In this document: positions 54,376 to 63,180 of the stretch, in pieces
Position numbering within the stretch: position 1 is the stretch's first letter
How the letters are laid out: each line of letters starts with the position of its first letter
Source of the DNA: Marinicella meishanensis
Lineage (GTDB): Bacteria; Pseudomonadota; Gammaproteobacteria; Xanthomonadales; Marinicellaceae
Assembly: GCF_019931145.1 (NCBI RefSeq)
Contig: NZ_JAIOUV010000004.1
Span: forward strand, 405,479 to 469,478
DNA: 64,000 nt
Direction of reading: 5' to 3'
Notes under the pieces: generated by a model
Databases searched by the model: none
What the model saw: the letters and a program-made list of their open reading frames with translations, nothing else
Told to the model about the DNA's origin: nothing
Translations under genes and position numbers: made by a program

Positions 54376-54693
54376 TTATCCGTCAAAAGTTCCCTGCCAC
54401 TGCACCTGATTCAAGCCAGTTGCGGCGGCCGGTACCGTCACCCGAAAATGCAGCAAGTTTCCCACTCGTTGAGTTTGATAAGCCGCCTGCGGCCCTGACT
54501 GCGGTTCATCCAGGGCTTGGCAGGAAAATTGGCCTTGTTGAAAAAGGATGCGGCCTTTGACGCCGACTCGCAACCAGGTGTTGCGGGCCTTGAGGGTGCC
54601 CTCAAATTGGTGACCGTCTAAGCCTTGGGGCGGTGCTGCACTGGCCATCCAACATCCCACACACAGTCCCATCATCAGCCACCTTTTACCCAT
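54376..54693 (-). CDS. Small secreted hypothetical protein
   Basis: A 105-residue exported protein with signal peptide (WLMMGLCVGCWMASA) and a short beta-rich domain (HQFEGTLKARNTWLRVGVKG, then FSCQAL). I used the ATG at 54691-54693; a GTG four codons upstream is open. The frame goes on past the stop codon for another 46 codons, so the gene may be truncated. Family not recognised. The gap to 54940 holds no gene that I can see. Confidence 0.55.
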   Translation of the reverse strand: MGKRWLMMGLCVGCWMASAAPPQGLDGHQFEGTLKARNTWLRVGVKGRILFQQGQFSCQALDEPQSGPQAAYQTQRVGNLLHFRVTVPAAATGLNQVQWQGTFDG

Positions 54694-54939
54694 CACAGCC
54701 ACCACAAATCAAACCAGCTTACTGCGGCCGTGTATGTCTGTGTGTGACGACAGCAAAAGCATCACCTGGCAGCACCAAAGTACCTTAAATTACTCTGAAA
54801 CACCATTATGGCACCACAAAGCGGCACTTCAGCGGTGTGGTTGTGACCACAGTTAAGCGCGCCACGTCGACCGATATTTACCCCTTTTTCTGGTGGATTT
54901 GGTAGACTTTTAAGACCTGATTATTGAGCCAACAGACCG

Positions 54940-56784
54940 ATGGGATCCGACCTGATCATCAACTCCCCACAACCCCACGCCATCGCGGTGTTGGTGTTGA
55001 CCGTGTTGGCCTTGTTCCTGTTCACGCGCGACCGAATTCCGCTGGAAACCTCCAGCCTGTTTGTGTTGATCGTGTTGGCCGTGGGCTTCCACTTGTACCC
55101 ATACACCACCCCAGATGGTGCGGAGTTTGCGGTCAAAGAATTCTTCTTGGGCTTTGGCAATGAAGCGCTGATTGCGGTCTGTGCCTTGATGATTGCCGGA
55201 CAAGCCCTGGTGCGCACCGGCGCCATGGAACCCATCGGCCGGCTGTTGGCCAAAATGTGGAAAATCAGCCCCTCTTTGTCGCTGTTGTTCACCCTGATCA
55301 CCGGCGCGGTGCTCAGCGCCTTTGTCAACAACACCCCGATTGTGGTGTTGCTGTTGCCCGTATTAATCAGTGTGTCGATGAAAACCGGCCAACCCTCCGC
55401 CGGCACCTTGATGCCCATGGGCCTGGCCACCTTGCTCGGTGGCATGGCCACCACCATCGGCACCTCGACCAACCTGTTGGTGGTCAAGGTGGCCGAAGAC
55501 CTGGGTGTGCCCAAATTCGGCATGTTTGATTTCACCTTACCGGTGGTGCTGACCGGCATCGTGGCCATCATGTACCTGTGGTTGATCGCGCCCAAAATTT
55601 TGCCTGACCGCCAACCACCGATGGCCGATACCTCACCGCGCATCTTTGCCGCCGAGGTGAAAATTCACGAAGACAGCGTGGCGGTCAACCAAACCATCCT
55701 GGCGATTCGGGAGCTGACCGATGGCAAGGTGCACATCCACCGCGTGGTGCGCGGCGACAACCTGTCAATCGCCACCCTGCCAGACGTCAAAATCAAAGCC
55801 GGTGATCGCCTGTTGGTGGAAGACACCGCCGATAAACTGCGTGATTTCGCCACTGAGTTGGGCGGCTCTTTGTACACCGGCGAAGGGGTGGTCGATGAAT
55901 CCAATCCCTTGGACGCCGGTGACCAATCAATCGCCGAACTGGTGGTGACCAGTGGTTCCTTGTTGGACCGGGTGCGGGTGGGCGACGCCCGCTTACACAG
56001 CAAATATGGCTTGACCCTGTTGGCCGTGCACTCTCAAGGCAAAGAAACCGTGGCTTCCAGCAAAGGCATCGAAGACCTGATCTTCAAAGCCGGCGATGTG
56101 CTGCTGGTGCAAGGCACCAACCAAGCCATCCTGGATGTGAAAAGATCCGGTTCGTTGTTGGTGCTGGACGGTGGTGAAGAGCTGCCACACACCGCCAAAG
56201 CGCCCATCGCCCTGACCGTGATGATGGTGGTGGTGGGTCTGGCCGCCTTTGGTATTTTGCCAATTGCCACCAGTGCCGCAGCCGGCTGTTTTGTGTTGAT
56301 CGCCACCGGCTGTTTGCGCTGGCGCGATGCCACCCATGCTTTGAGCGCCCAGGTGATCCTGATCATTGTGGTGTCTTTGGCCCTCGGCACGGCCTTGATT
56401 ATCACCGGCGCCGCTGACTACCTGGCCGACCTGTTCGTGGTCTCCACCCACGGCATGCCGCCGGGCATCCTGTTGGCCATTTTGATCTTTTTCATGGCGG
56501 TGATGACCAATGTGTTATCAAACAACGCCGCGGCTGTGATCGGCACCCCGATTGCGGTCAGCATCGCGCAACGCTTGGGCATGCCGGTGGAGCCCTTCGT
56601 GCTCGGCGTGTTGTTTGGCGCCAACCTCAGTTTCGCCACACCGATGGCCTACAAAACCAACCTGCTGGTGATGAATGCCGGCGGCTACAAATTCATCGAC
56701 TTCGTCAAAGTCGGCATCCCCCTGACCATCATCATGTGGTTGATGCTGTCCGGCATCCTCACCTGGGTCTATCAATTGTATTGA
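54940..56784 (+). CDS. SLC13/DASS-family permease with RCK_C domains
   Basis: A 614-residue inner-membrane transporter of the divalent-anion/Na+ symporter family. Two membrane halves (about residues 14-220 and 420-614) flank two cytoplasmic RCK_C (TrkA_C) domains (about 230-310 and 325-405; VKIKAGDRLLVED, FKAGDVLLVQG). The transport motifs are NNTPIVVLLLPVLI with GTSTNLLV in the first half and SNNAAAVIGTPIAV with FATPMAYKTNLLV in the second. Sulfate or other anions are possible. A terminator follows. Confidence 0.9.
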   Translation: MGSDLIINSPQPHAIAVLVLTVLALFLFTRDRIPLETSSLFVLIVLAVGFHLYPYTTPDGAEFAVKEFFLGFGNEALIAVCALMIAGQALVRTGAMEPIGRLLAKMWKISPSLSLLFTLITGAVLSAFVNNTPIVVLLLPVLISVSMKTGQPSAGTLMPMGLATLLGGMATTIGTSTNLLVVKVAEDLGVPKFGMFDFTLPVVLTGIVAIMYLWLIAPKILPDRQPPMADTSPRIFAAEVKIHEDSVAVNQTILAIRELTDGKVHIHRVVRGDNLSIATLPDVKIKAGDRLLVEDTADKLRDFATELGGSLYTGEGVVDESNPLDAGDQSIAELVVTSGSLLDRVRVGDARLHSKYGLTLLAVHSQGKETVASSKGIEDLIFKAGDVLLVQGTNQAILDVKRSGSLLVLDGGEELPHTAKAPIALTVMMVVVGLAAFGILPIATSAAAGCFVLIATGCLRWRDATHALSAQVILIIVVSLALGTALIITGAADYLADLFVVSTHGMPPGILLAILIFFMAVMTNVLSNNAAAVIGTPIAVSIAQRLGMPVEPFVLGVLFGANLSFATPMAYKTNLLVMNAGGYKFIDFVKVGIPLTIIMWLMLSGILTWVYQLY

Positions 56785-56809
56785 ACACAACCCCGTACCG
56801 ATAAATCCG

Positions 56810-56842
56810 CAAAAAAACAGTTTCACCTGTCAGGTTTTTTTG
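56810..56842 (+). terminator. Intrinsic terminator after the SLC13 gene
   Basis: CAAAAAAAC pairs with GTTTTTTTG around a 15-nt inner region that can form a further short stem (ACCT/AGGT). The T-run in the second arm makes it a Rho-independent terminator; the mirror A-run allows use on both strands. Confidence 0.75.
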
Positions 56843-56960
56843 TGCATTTTCGAATTAATGGGTGAACGGTTGACATGTGTCCGCAACGGACTGATTTTTC
56901 CATCGGCTCTTACCAGGCATGCCCAACCTCCAATTAACATCAATTCTCAGAGGGATAACC

Positions 56961-57431
56961 ATGAAAAAAACCACCACACTGTTGGCCGCCATTTCGGCTC
57001 TGATGCTGTCGCCGGCCCAAGCCGATCCGACCCCCACACCCATGATTGTGTACAAAGTGAGCGGCGGCTATATGACTCAGGCCGAAGCGCAGAAAATGCA
57101 GCTGTTTATTCGCCAAATCCAAGACAGCATCGTCGCCGGTGACCCCAGCCCCCTACCATCGATCAACTTCAACCTGATCGGCGAACGGCTGGCCAAAAAC
57201 ACCATCAGTGACTTGCTGCGCTCCGGCGCCTTCATCGAAAAAAGAAGCACTTGCAGCCTGATCAAAGACGCCTTTGTGGACCGTTACGGCGCCTTGCTCA
57301 AACCCGAAGACCGCGCCGAGGCCGCCATTGCCTGTGGCTGCGACATGATGGACATCGGTTATGGCATCATCGAAGCGCAACTGGCCGCCAATGACGTGTT
57401 CCACCGCGGCGCCGAGTGTGCGGGCTTGTGA
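56961..57431 (+). CDS. Secreted hypothetical protein
   Basis: A 156-residue exported protein. Start chosen at the ATG 56961, with AGAGGGA 4-5 nt upstream. Signal peptide (KKTTTLLAAISALMLSPAQA), then a mature, mainly helical domain with four cysteines (STCSL, ACGCDMM, AECAGL). Function unknown. It stands alone between the SLC13 terminator and a convergent propeller gene. Confidence 0.7.
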   Translation: MKKTTTLLAAISALMLSPAQADPTPTPMIVYKVSGGYMTQAEAQKMQLFIRQIQDSIVAGDPSPLPSINFNLIGERLAKNTISDLLRSGAFIEKRSTCSLIKDAFVDRYGALLKPEDRAEAAIACGCDMMDIGYGIIEAQLAANDVFHRGAECAGL

Positions 57432-57462
57432 ACAGTCGACGTTGACGCGGCTTAATGAGTGT

Positions 57463-59121
57463 TCACTGTGACCACAGGTAATCGACTGGGGTGATGGGCC
57501 ATTGTTGCCGCACGGCCCCAGTCTTGAGATCCATCACTTGCAAGTGATCCTTGGTCTGAATGGTGAATGAATCCTGGGCCCAATCCAAGCCAACCAAGGC
57601 TTCGTATTCGATGGTGTTGTCGGGCTTGAACGTGGCGTTGTCAATTTGATTGACTTGCTGCTGACTGAACACCCAAACTGGCCGGTCCTCGCCTTCACTC
57701 TGGTAAACCAGAAAAGTGCCTCGGCCGGTGGGCAAGGCCTGCCGGTCTGACAAGTCTTTGGCCTGAAAGCGGGTCACATCATGGGTTTTGCTGTTGATCA
57801 CATACAGGTGGTTTTCACTGGCATCGAGGATCATGCCGGTGTTTGAATAGATCGCCACATAAACCCCAAACCCTTGGCTGCCAGTGGCCGCTGCCAAGGC
57901 CACGGTGGCCATGGCATGCCCCACCTTGACCCCGGGTCGGCCAGTACCAGAACGGCCCAGGATTTGCCCGCTGTCAACCGCCACCACCGCCACTTCAGAG
58001 CCCACCCCTTCTTTCAAATACAGTTGTTGGCCATCGCTGCTGAACACATGATCAACCACATCGAAGGGTCGATCAATCAAGGTCAATTGATCCAGGTCGT
58101 TGAGGTTGATCAAGGCCAAATCATGGCCACCAATCACCAACAAGCGGTTGAACGCCTCATCGTAATGCAGGGCTTCGGGCGAAATGGCCACATCATAACG
58201 TTTCAGTTCGGTGGCTTGGGTGCCGTGCAATTGGGTCAAAACGGCGGTCTTGTCTTTATCGGTGGTGGACAAGACCCAAACCTGATCCGCTGCTGGCTGA
58301 ACCGCATAGGCCGGTGCATAGGTGCTGTCCAAGGCGATGGTGTTTTGCTTTTGAGAGGTCAAGTCAGTCACTTCCACCCAGTATTTCGTGCGGCTGAAGT
58401 CATTGAGCAAATTGGTACCAAACATGTGATCTGCCACCGAGTTTCTGGTGTCGCGGTGCCTGCCATCAAACCGCGTCAGGTACACATGGTGTTGATGGAT
58501 CAACCCAAAATGGCCGCGTTTACCCAGCGCCTGTTGGAACACCACCGCCCCTAGGGCCAAGCTGTACAAGGACAGGTGGTTCTTTTTCAAATCGGTGATG
58601 ATCAAATACTGCTGGTCTGCCGATAAACGCACTTCATGGTCGTGTTTGTTGAGCGGTATTTGTTGGCTGATGCGGTTGTTGACCACATCAATGACGGTCA
58701 ACTGTTGGGTCTTTTTGTGACCGGTGTGTAAATACAACCGCGTCTGGTCTTCAGACAAATGCATGAAACGGTACCACAAGCCGTTGTCCTGCAGCCGCTT
58801 GTTCAATGGGTCAATGGCCACCGGCGGCAAAACCCGCCTGTCAGCCACCGAGACCTGCACAACCTGGGCTTGTTTTTTCGCCACTTCGGCATAAAAAAAC
58901 ATCGAATCGCCCGCCGGCAGGGCCATTTTCTGCACCGGGCGGTGATCGGCTTCTCCCAACACCCATTCCTGCATGACGGCACCGGATTCGGCATTCAATT
59001 CCAGCAAGGTGCTGTGGTGGGTCTGTTTGTTTTGTGCATACTTCAGGGCAAAATAACGCTCCGCCACTGCGGGCACCGACACCAACAAACAGCCCAAAAT
59101 CAGGCCCAGTTTTTGCTTCAT
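57463..59121 (-). CDS. Secreted beta-propeller-like protein
   Basis: A 552-residue exported protein. The internal ATG at 59119-59121 is preceded by AAGGAA about 5 nt upstream and by a typical signal peptide (LGLILGCLLVSVPAVAE). The mature part is made of repeated beta blades typical of WD40/YVTN-type propellers (LTVIDVVNNRISQQIPLNK; LALINLNDLDQLTLIDRP; HLYVINSKTHDV). No catalytic motif visible. 59122-59415 shows no gene. Confidence 0.75.
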   Translation of the reverse strand: MKQKLGLILGCLLVSVPAVAERYFALKYAQNKQTHHSTLLELNAESGAVMQEWVLGEADHRPVQKMALPAGDSMFFYAEVAKKQAQVVQVSVADRRVLPPVAIDPLNKRLQDNGLWYRFMHLSEDQTRLYLHTGHKKTQQLTVIDVVNNRISQQIPLNKHDHEVRLSADQQYLIITDLKKNHLSLYSLALGAVVFQQALGKRGHFGLIHQHHVYLTRFDGRHRDTRNSVADHMFGTNLLNDFSRTKYWVEVTDLTSQKQNTIALDSTYAPAYAVQPAADQVWVLSTTDKDKTAVLTQLHGTQATELKRYDVAISPEALHYDEAFNRLLVIGGHDLALINLNDLDQLTLIDRPFDVVDHVFSSDGQQLYLKEGVGSEVAVVAVDSGQILGRSGTGRPGVKVGHAMATVALAAATGSQGFGVYVAIYSNTGMILDASENHLYVINSKTHDVTRFQAKDLSDRQALPTGRGTFLVYQSEGEDRPVWVFSQQQVNQIDNATFKPDNTIEYEALVGLDWAQDSFTIQTKDHLQVMDLKTGAVRQQWPITPVDYLWSQ

Positions 59122-59415
59122 GATTGTTCCTTTTCTGTGGTTATTCAAATAAGCCTGCAACCCAACCAACAGGCCGCAGGACATGTCACGGTGAATTGTA
59201 ACAAACGCACCCATCACAACACATCACCAGGCACAATTCTGACCTGATCGGTCCTGAATTTGGTGTTATTTTTCATGTAATACAGACAGCAATCCTTGTT
59301 TGACTCGATTTGTTGTTGCAGGACTGATGACTGAGCTCCTGTTACAGAGTGGAGTATTTGGTTAAACCGATTACTAATTGTGTGTGTGCATTCTTGTTGT
59401 TGTCCCCCTTAAAAG

Positions 59416-59952
59416 TCAATCATCCAATCGCCGGCATCCCGAATCGACTATGTGGTTCATGTAATGGGGGACCCTGATTTGTTCTTCGATGGAGATGGCA
59501 TCACAAACTTCTTCAACATACCAATCATGTTTGCCAGTGGTGTCCATTCCACCTCTGACGTCAAAATCATAAAACAAACGGTACAACTGTCCGTCATTGG
59601 AGCCAATGTAAGCCTCACAGACATAGGTGTCTCGCCAAAGGGTGTGGATGCCGTAGATGAAAGCTTGTTGGTTCTTGCTGGCTTCATCAACGCAGGTCAA
59701 TCCTTTAGACAAATTGCGATAAAACCTACCAGCCTGATCATGTTTTTTTGAAATGCTGAAAAACCCACAATTGTGGTGTTGGCCAGCAACCAATTCTTGC
59801 GCCCGCTCTGCAAACCCTTCAAAACAATAGGCACTCCAATCCAAATAGATATGATTGACTCCAGACAACCGATGGTTGCTGCAACCGGTCATCCACAGAC
59901 AGATCAATACAATCAACACACCAAGATTTTTACTTTGAATAAAATGCATCAT
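59416..59952 (-). CDS. Lipoprotein of unknown function
   Basis: A 178-residue protein with signal peptide and lipobox LWMTGC near residue 23. The mature part has six further cysteines (for example YCFEGFAE, NCGFFSI, LTCVDEA). I chose an ATG at 59950-59952; ATG three bases later is also possible. Family not recognised. Lies at the edge of the mobile, AT-rich segment. Confidence 0.65.
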   Translation of the reverse strand: MMHFIQSKNLGVLIVLICLWMTGCSNHRLSGVNHIYLDWSAYCFEGFAERAQELVAGQHHNCGFFSISKKHDQAGRFYRNLSKGLTCVDEASKNQQAFIYGIHTLWRDTYVCEAYIGSNDGQLYRLFYDFDVRGGMDTTGKHDWYVEEVCDAISIEEQIRVPHYMNHIVDSGCRRLDD

Positions 59953-60051
59953 GTTAATGATTCTGCGGTTCAATGGACTGGTTGCTTTCAGACGGTTGAT
60001 AAGCCTTCTTTGATGTTTGTTCTGTATTTTTCTTCTTTTGAAAAACTATAA

Positions 60052-60075
60052 ATCAACGTCTCTGACCCCATTGAT
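60052..60075 (-). repeat. 24-nt REP-like repeat, copy a
   Basis: ATCAACGTCTCTGACCCCAT followed by TGAT. Ends ATCAA/TTGAT are inverted. Same family as copies at 61135, 61169, 62000 and 62184. It lies downstream of the immunity-type gene. Confidence 0.75.
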
Positions 60076-60112
60076 TCAGGTTCCAGATCCAGAAAATCCG
60101 CTTCAAATATAT

Positions 60113-60141
60113 GAAAAAACCAGCTCAATTTCTCAAGCTGG
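60113..60141 (-). terminator. Intrinsic terminator, minus strand
   Basis: CCAGCT (60120-60125) pairs with AGCTGG (60136-60141), and the minus strand continues into six T. It ends the toxin/immunity transcript about 50 nt after the stop at 60194. Confidence 0.75.
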
Positions 60142-60193
60142 CTTTTCTAAGATGTGTGTGTCCTTTAGTAGTTGCTTTTCTCCATAGTATCTC

Positions 60194-60877
60194 TTACCAC
60201 TCTTGATTTAGAATTTCGTCCAAGTAATTTATCTCTTTAATTCCAAGATTCTCTTTTTTATTCACATTCTGCCATTGCAGTAATATGTCTTTACTTACAT
60301 ATTCAGCTAATTTCGGTTCATATTGAAGAACTGCCATTTTCATTAAATATGCAAACGTCAAATACTTTTCACAATTTTCTTTTTCACAACATTCATCTGA
60401 TTTTAACTTAAACTTTTCAATAATTTTTTCAGTCTCACCAAAAACATAAAAATAGTTAAATACTGACAAGTTTGGATTTAATTTATTACAGTCTTTGAAA
60501 TCAAATCTATTTGAATAAGATTTTTTGAAATAATTAATAAAAAGATAACTCATGTCCCACGATAGAGTTACTGGGTCTTTAGAATAGTTCTTTAATTTCG
60601 AGATATTTGACGCAGTCTTCTTAATAGATACTTTTAAGATATCTCTAATATCTTGAGTGAAACTATTTTCAATCAAGATTAAATATTGATCCTCATCTCG
60701 TATTTCACTGTCAGCCAAAAAATCAATTAATTTCATTTTGTTAGCTATTGGTTCTACATTATTTATTTTCAAACAATGTTGAAATTCATTCCAGTCATCC
60801 TTTGCTAACTGACCATCAATTTGAGAGAGAACCTCATGGGACCATAAATAAAGAAATATAAATAGGAAAATTTTCAT
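60194..60877 (-). CDS. AT-rich hypothetical protein, candidate immunity gene
   Basis: A 227-residue protein with a signal-peptide-like start (IFLFIFLYLWSHEVLS). The ATG at 60875-60877 has AGGA 10 nt upstream. Base composition is clearly more AT-rich than the neighbours (many ATT, AAA, TTT codons), so it looks acquired. It contains a cysteine cluster (DECCEKENCEKYL). Its position directly behind a DUF4329-like toxin fragment is that of an immunity gene in polymorphic-toxin loci. That role is inference; the signal peptide fits protection in the periplasm. Confidence 0.6.
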   Translation of the reverse strand: MKIFLFIFLYLWSHEVLSQIDGQLAKDDWNEFQHCLKINNVEPIANKMKLIDFLADSEIRDEDQYLILIENSFTQDIRDILKVSIKKTASNISKLKNYSKDPVTLSWDMSYLFINYFKKSYSNRFDFKDCNKLNPNLSVFNYFYVFGETEKIIEKFKLKSDECCEKENCEKYLTFAYLMKMAVLQYEPKLAEYVSKDILLQWQNVNKKENLGIKEINYLDEILNQEW

Positions 60878-60878
60878 A

Positions 60879-61139
60879 CTAGTATGATCCTTTGTCTTCA
60901 ACTTTGTCTATTGATAAATGATTATAAACGGGTAACAACGTGATAGCAGAATCTTTTCTACTATTTGCAATCGCTACATTTGGTGTTAATAAATATAACT
61001 TTCCATCAGGAGCAGCCAAATACAGCTTTCTATCATCATTTTCAGATTTTGTACCTCTTGTAACATATTGGATATCATGTCCGCTGAACAAATTTCCTTC
61101 AACATGCGTATGTCCGGAGCTATCAAATTCACAGATCAA
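60879..61139 (-). pseudogene. DUF4329-like C-terminal toxin fragment
   Basis: An 86-codon fragment. CEFDSSGHTHVEGN, FSGHDIQYV and LYLAAPDGKLYLLTPN match the HTH, fS-x-x-DI and TPdG phrases of the DUF4329 domain found at the C-terminus of RHS toxins. The frame begins inside the short repeat at 61135-61158, with only a TTG as start, so the upstream toxin was removed. AT-rich like the next gene. Domain call by memory of the family pattern; moderately secure. Confidence 0.6.
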
Positions 61140-61192
61140 TGGGGTCAGAGAAGTTGATTTTTACACAGATCAATGGGGTCAGAGAAGTTGAT
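61135..61192 (+). repeat. 24-nt REP-like repeat, copies b and c in tandem
   Basis: ATCAATGGGGTCAGAGAAGT followed by TGAT occurs at 61135-61158 and again at 61169-61192, spaced by TTTTACACAG. It is the reverse complement form of copies a, d and e. It lies 12 nt beyond the transposase stop and marks the cut end of the toxin fragment. Confidence 0.8.
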
Positions 61193-61203
61193 TTTTATAG
61201 ATG

Positions 61204-61905
61204 CTAACTTTTATACTCTTCAGACTTCCTGTCTCCACCTTTGGGTAAAGGACTGGCCCTCCTGCCAGTTTGTTCTTCGATTTGTGATTTAAATTTGCTA
61301 TCGCCTAAAACCCATGTTTTATTGATCGAGTCTCGAATCTCGGCCAAAGTAAAATCAGGTATCCTGTCCTTGAACAGTGATTGGTATGTCAGAATTCTTT
61401 CTTCATCGTTTTTGCCTAGTTGATGGTAACACCAATGCGGAGTTATTAATTTGATTGGGATGCCAAGCGCATTTTTACGATAACTGGACCATGGATACTC
61501 TGAGGGGTGAGAGACCATTTGAGCCCTGACAGGGTTCAATTCTATGTATCGACTGACCACCAAAAAATAATTTTCACTATCAACCAGTGAGGACTTAAAT
61601 CTTCCCTCCCAAAGAGTGCCGGTTCGACCATAGGTCATGTTTATGTACCTGACATAAGCACTGCTTAATGCTTGTATCAATCGACTCACACCTTTTTCAT
61701 CTGAAGGCGTCATCAATAAATGCACGTGATTGGTCATCAAAACATAAGCATGAATTGCCACTTTGTACTTTCGGCTGTAATGCTTTAATCTGTCGAGGTA
61801 AACAACATAATCTTGATCAGAAAAGAAACAGACTTGACGGTTGTTACCTCTTTGCACAACGTGCTGCGGTATATCAGGAAGATTTAATCTGGGTAAACGA
61901 GCCAT
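61204..61905 (-). CDS. REP-associated tyrosine transposase (RAYT)
   Basis: A 233-residue HUH nuclease of the Y1/IS200-like TnpA_REP type. The metal motif is H60-x-H62 (MTNHVHLLM). Conserved stretches are the start ARLPRLNLPDIPQHVVQRGN, then LWEGRFKSSLVDSENYF and YIELNPVRAQMV. Tyrosines near 84-92 or 113 are nucleophile candidates. It is flanked by inverted 24-nt repeats (61135-61192 and 62000-62023), its likely substrate. The gene is intact, so it may be active on REP elements elsewhere in the genome. Confidence 0.9.
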   Translation of the reverse strand: MARLPRLNLPDIPQHVVQRGNNRQVCFFSDQDYVVYLDRLKHYSRKYKVAIHAYVLMTNHVHLLMTPSDEKGVSRLIQALSSAYVRYINMTYGRTGTLWEGRFKSSLVDSENYFLVVSRYIELNPVRAQMVSHPSEYPWSSYRKNALGIPIKLITPHWCYHQLGKNDEERILTYQSLFKDRIPDFTLAEIRDSINKTWVLGDSKFKSQIEEQTGRRASPLPKGGDRKSEEYKS

Positions 61906-61999
61906 ACAAGCATCTTAGTGCCCAGTAAACTGAAGCAACAGATACCTTTTCGCAATATTTTGTAAGAAAATTTCGACATCTATTCAGGCTTAGAACTAA

Positions 62000-62023
62000 A
62001 TCAACGTCTCTGACCCCATTGAT
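62000..62023 (-). repeat. 24-nt REP-like repeat, copy d
   Basis: Same sequence as copy a, 94 nt upstream of the transposase start and inverted relative to copies b and c. From 62024 to 62165 no gene is seen. Confidence 0.75.
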
Positions 62024-62165
62024 TTCTTGTGTATGGAGAAATTACAACAATTGAAAATTGACAATCAACTCACTGCTTGAGACCGCCGTGAGAAAAATGT
62101 GCGAAAGATTTTTGACACTACCCAGAAAGTGGGTTGTTCAGAATATAGCTATATAGTCTTGTTCA

Positions 62166-62181
62166 GGACAGGCACTCCATA
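62166..62181 (+). repeat. 16-nt direct repeat GGACAGGCACTCCATA, left copy
   Basis: Identical to 63079-63094. The two bracket the RHS/Tc fragment. It lies beside REP copy e and probably belongs to a second REP family tied to the transposase at 63181. Confidence 0.65.
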
Positions 62182-62183
62182 AA

Positions 62184-62207
62184 ATCAACGTCTCTGACCC
62201 CATTGAT
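62184..62207 (-). repeat. 24-nt REP-like repeat, copy e
   Basis: Same sequence as copies a and d. Its inner edge coincides with the truncated end of the RHS/Tc fragment; read on the minus strand it adds the residues INGVRDVDF to that frame. Confidence 0.75.
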
Positions 62208-63059
62208 TCCATCGTTGCTGTAGGTGTTGCGCGTTTCCACCTCGTTGGTGGTGGTCTGTAAGCCAACAGCGCCGGTTAGGTGATGCATCACTTGGGTGTG
62301 CATGGTGGTGGTTTCTATTGCGCACTCGATGTTGCCATATTCATCGATGCTGTTGACACCCAATTGGCAGTAGTTTCGTCTGATTTGTTCGGAACTGAGG
62401 TCACCGTTGATTTCGTCATACTGGAATTCTGCGAAATTTTTGGTTGTTTGTGAGCGCATGGGAATGTGAACAACACCGTGGTCTGTCCATTCACTCAAAT
62501 TGTCTTCCCACCAATTGTACTTTGTGGTTTGGATTAATGGGCGGTCTAGGTCACTGAGGTATTGGTAAGTTTTGACTGTGTCGAGTTTACCGGCCCGAGG
62601 AAACAGTTGATGGAAGGTGGACACGCTGAGGGTTTGGCCCAAGCCAGTACTTTGGTCCAAATCTTCACTGTAGTTGGGTTCGGTCAACACCGAGATTCTG
62701 CGGAAGCCTTGGAATCCTCGACCTTCGTTGTTGTAAACCGCGTCTTCATAGCTGTAGTGGGTTTTGTTGATGACATTGTTGTCGTAAGCATTATGAAAGC
62801 CTTCTACCAAACCAGTGATTTGACTCATTTCTGCCACCACATACATGGAAGAGTTGAAATAAAAGCAAGATTGGATGGCTTCCAATTTACCATCAATGTA
62901 ACCGTCACCACAGGTGCCAGGGTTGCTGTCACAACCATCGGCCCGTTCTGAAGTGGTGTACAAGGGGAAATGGCTGCGACCTGGCAGTTCTGCTGAAATC
63001 GGCGCATAGACCCACTCAAACTGTTGGCCGGTGTTGGGCTTAATGATGGCCGTGACCAT
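62208..63059 (-). pseudogene. RHS/Tc-toxin core fragment
   Basis: About 284 codons that look like the TcB/SpvB-type middle domain of an RHS or Tc-toxin shell protein: WVYAPISAELPGRSHFPLYT, VYNNEGRGFQGFRRISVLTE and LFPRAGKLDTVKTYQYLSD fit the vnR-x-x-rGF pattern of the TcdB middle region. Both ends are cut by short repeats; no RHS repeats or toxin tip remain. The frame runs on through repeats to a stop at 62163. A pseudogene fragment of a toxin whose tip may be the DUF4329 piece at 60879-61139. Confidence 0.65.
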
Positions 63060-63078
63060 GTCGGCGGGGTTTAATTCG

Positions 63079-63094
63079 GGACAGGCACTCCATA
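63079..63094 (+). repeat. 16-nt direct repeat GGACAGGCACTCCATA, right copy
   Basis: Identical to 62166-62181, located between the RHS/Tc fragment and the transposase gene at 63181. The copies are 913 nt apart. Confidence 0.65.
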
Positions 63095-63180
63095 GAAATA
63101 TTCTTACACGCCAATCAAGGCTTTGCCACAGATAAAATTGATACGAACAACCAAAATCATCGTTTTAAATGGAGAAAATC

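Noticed and set aside
54355..54385. Minus strand reads CGGATAACAATT then CACAC, close to a half lac operator or a vector primer site
   Set aside because: It lies across a stop codon in a coding region, lacks the palindromic partner arm, and surrounding sequence is ordinary chromosome; most likely chance.
61135..62207. Short repeats near 61-62 kb as a CRISPR array
   Set aside because: The copies occur on both strands, spacing is irregular, and no cas gene is present; they are REP elements of the transposase.
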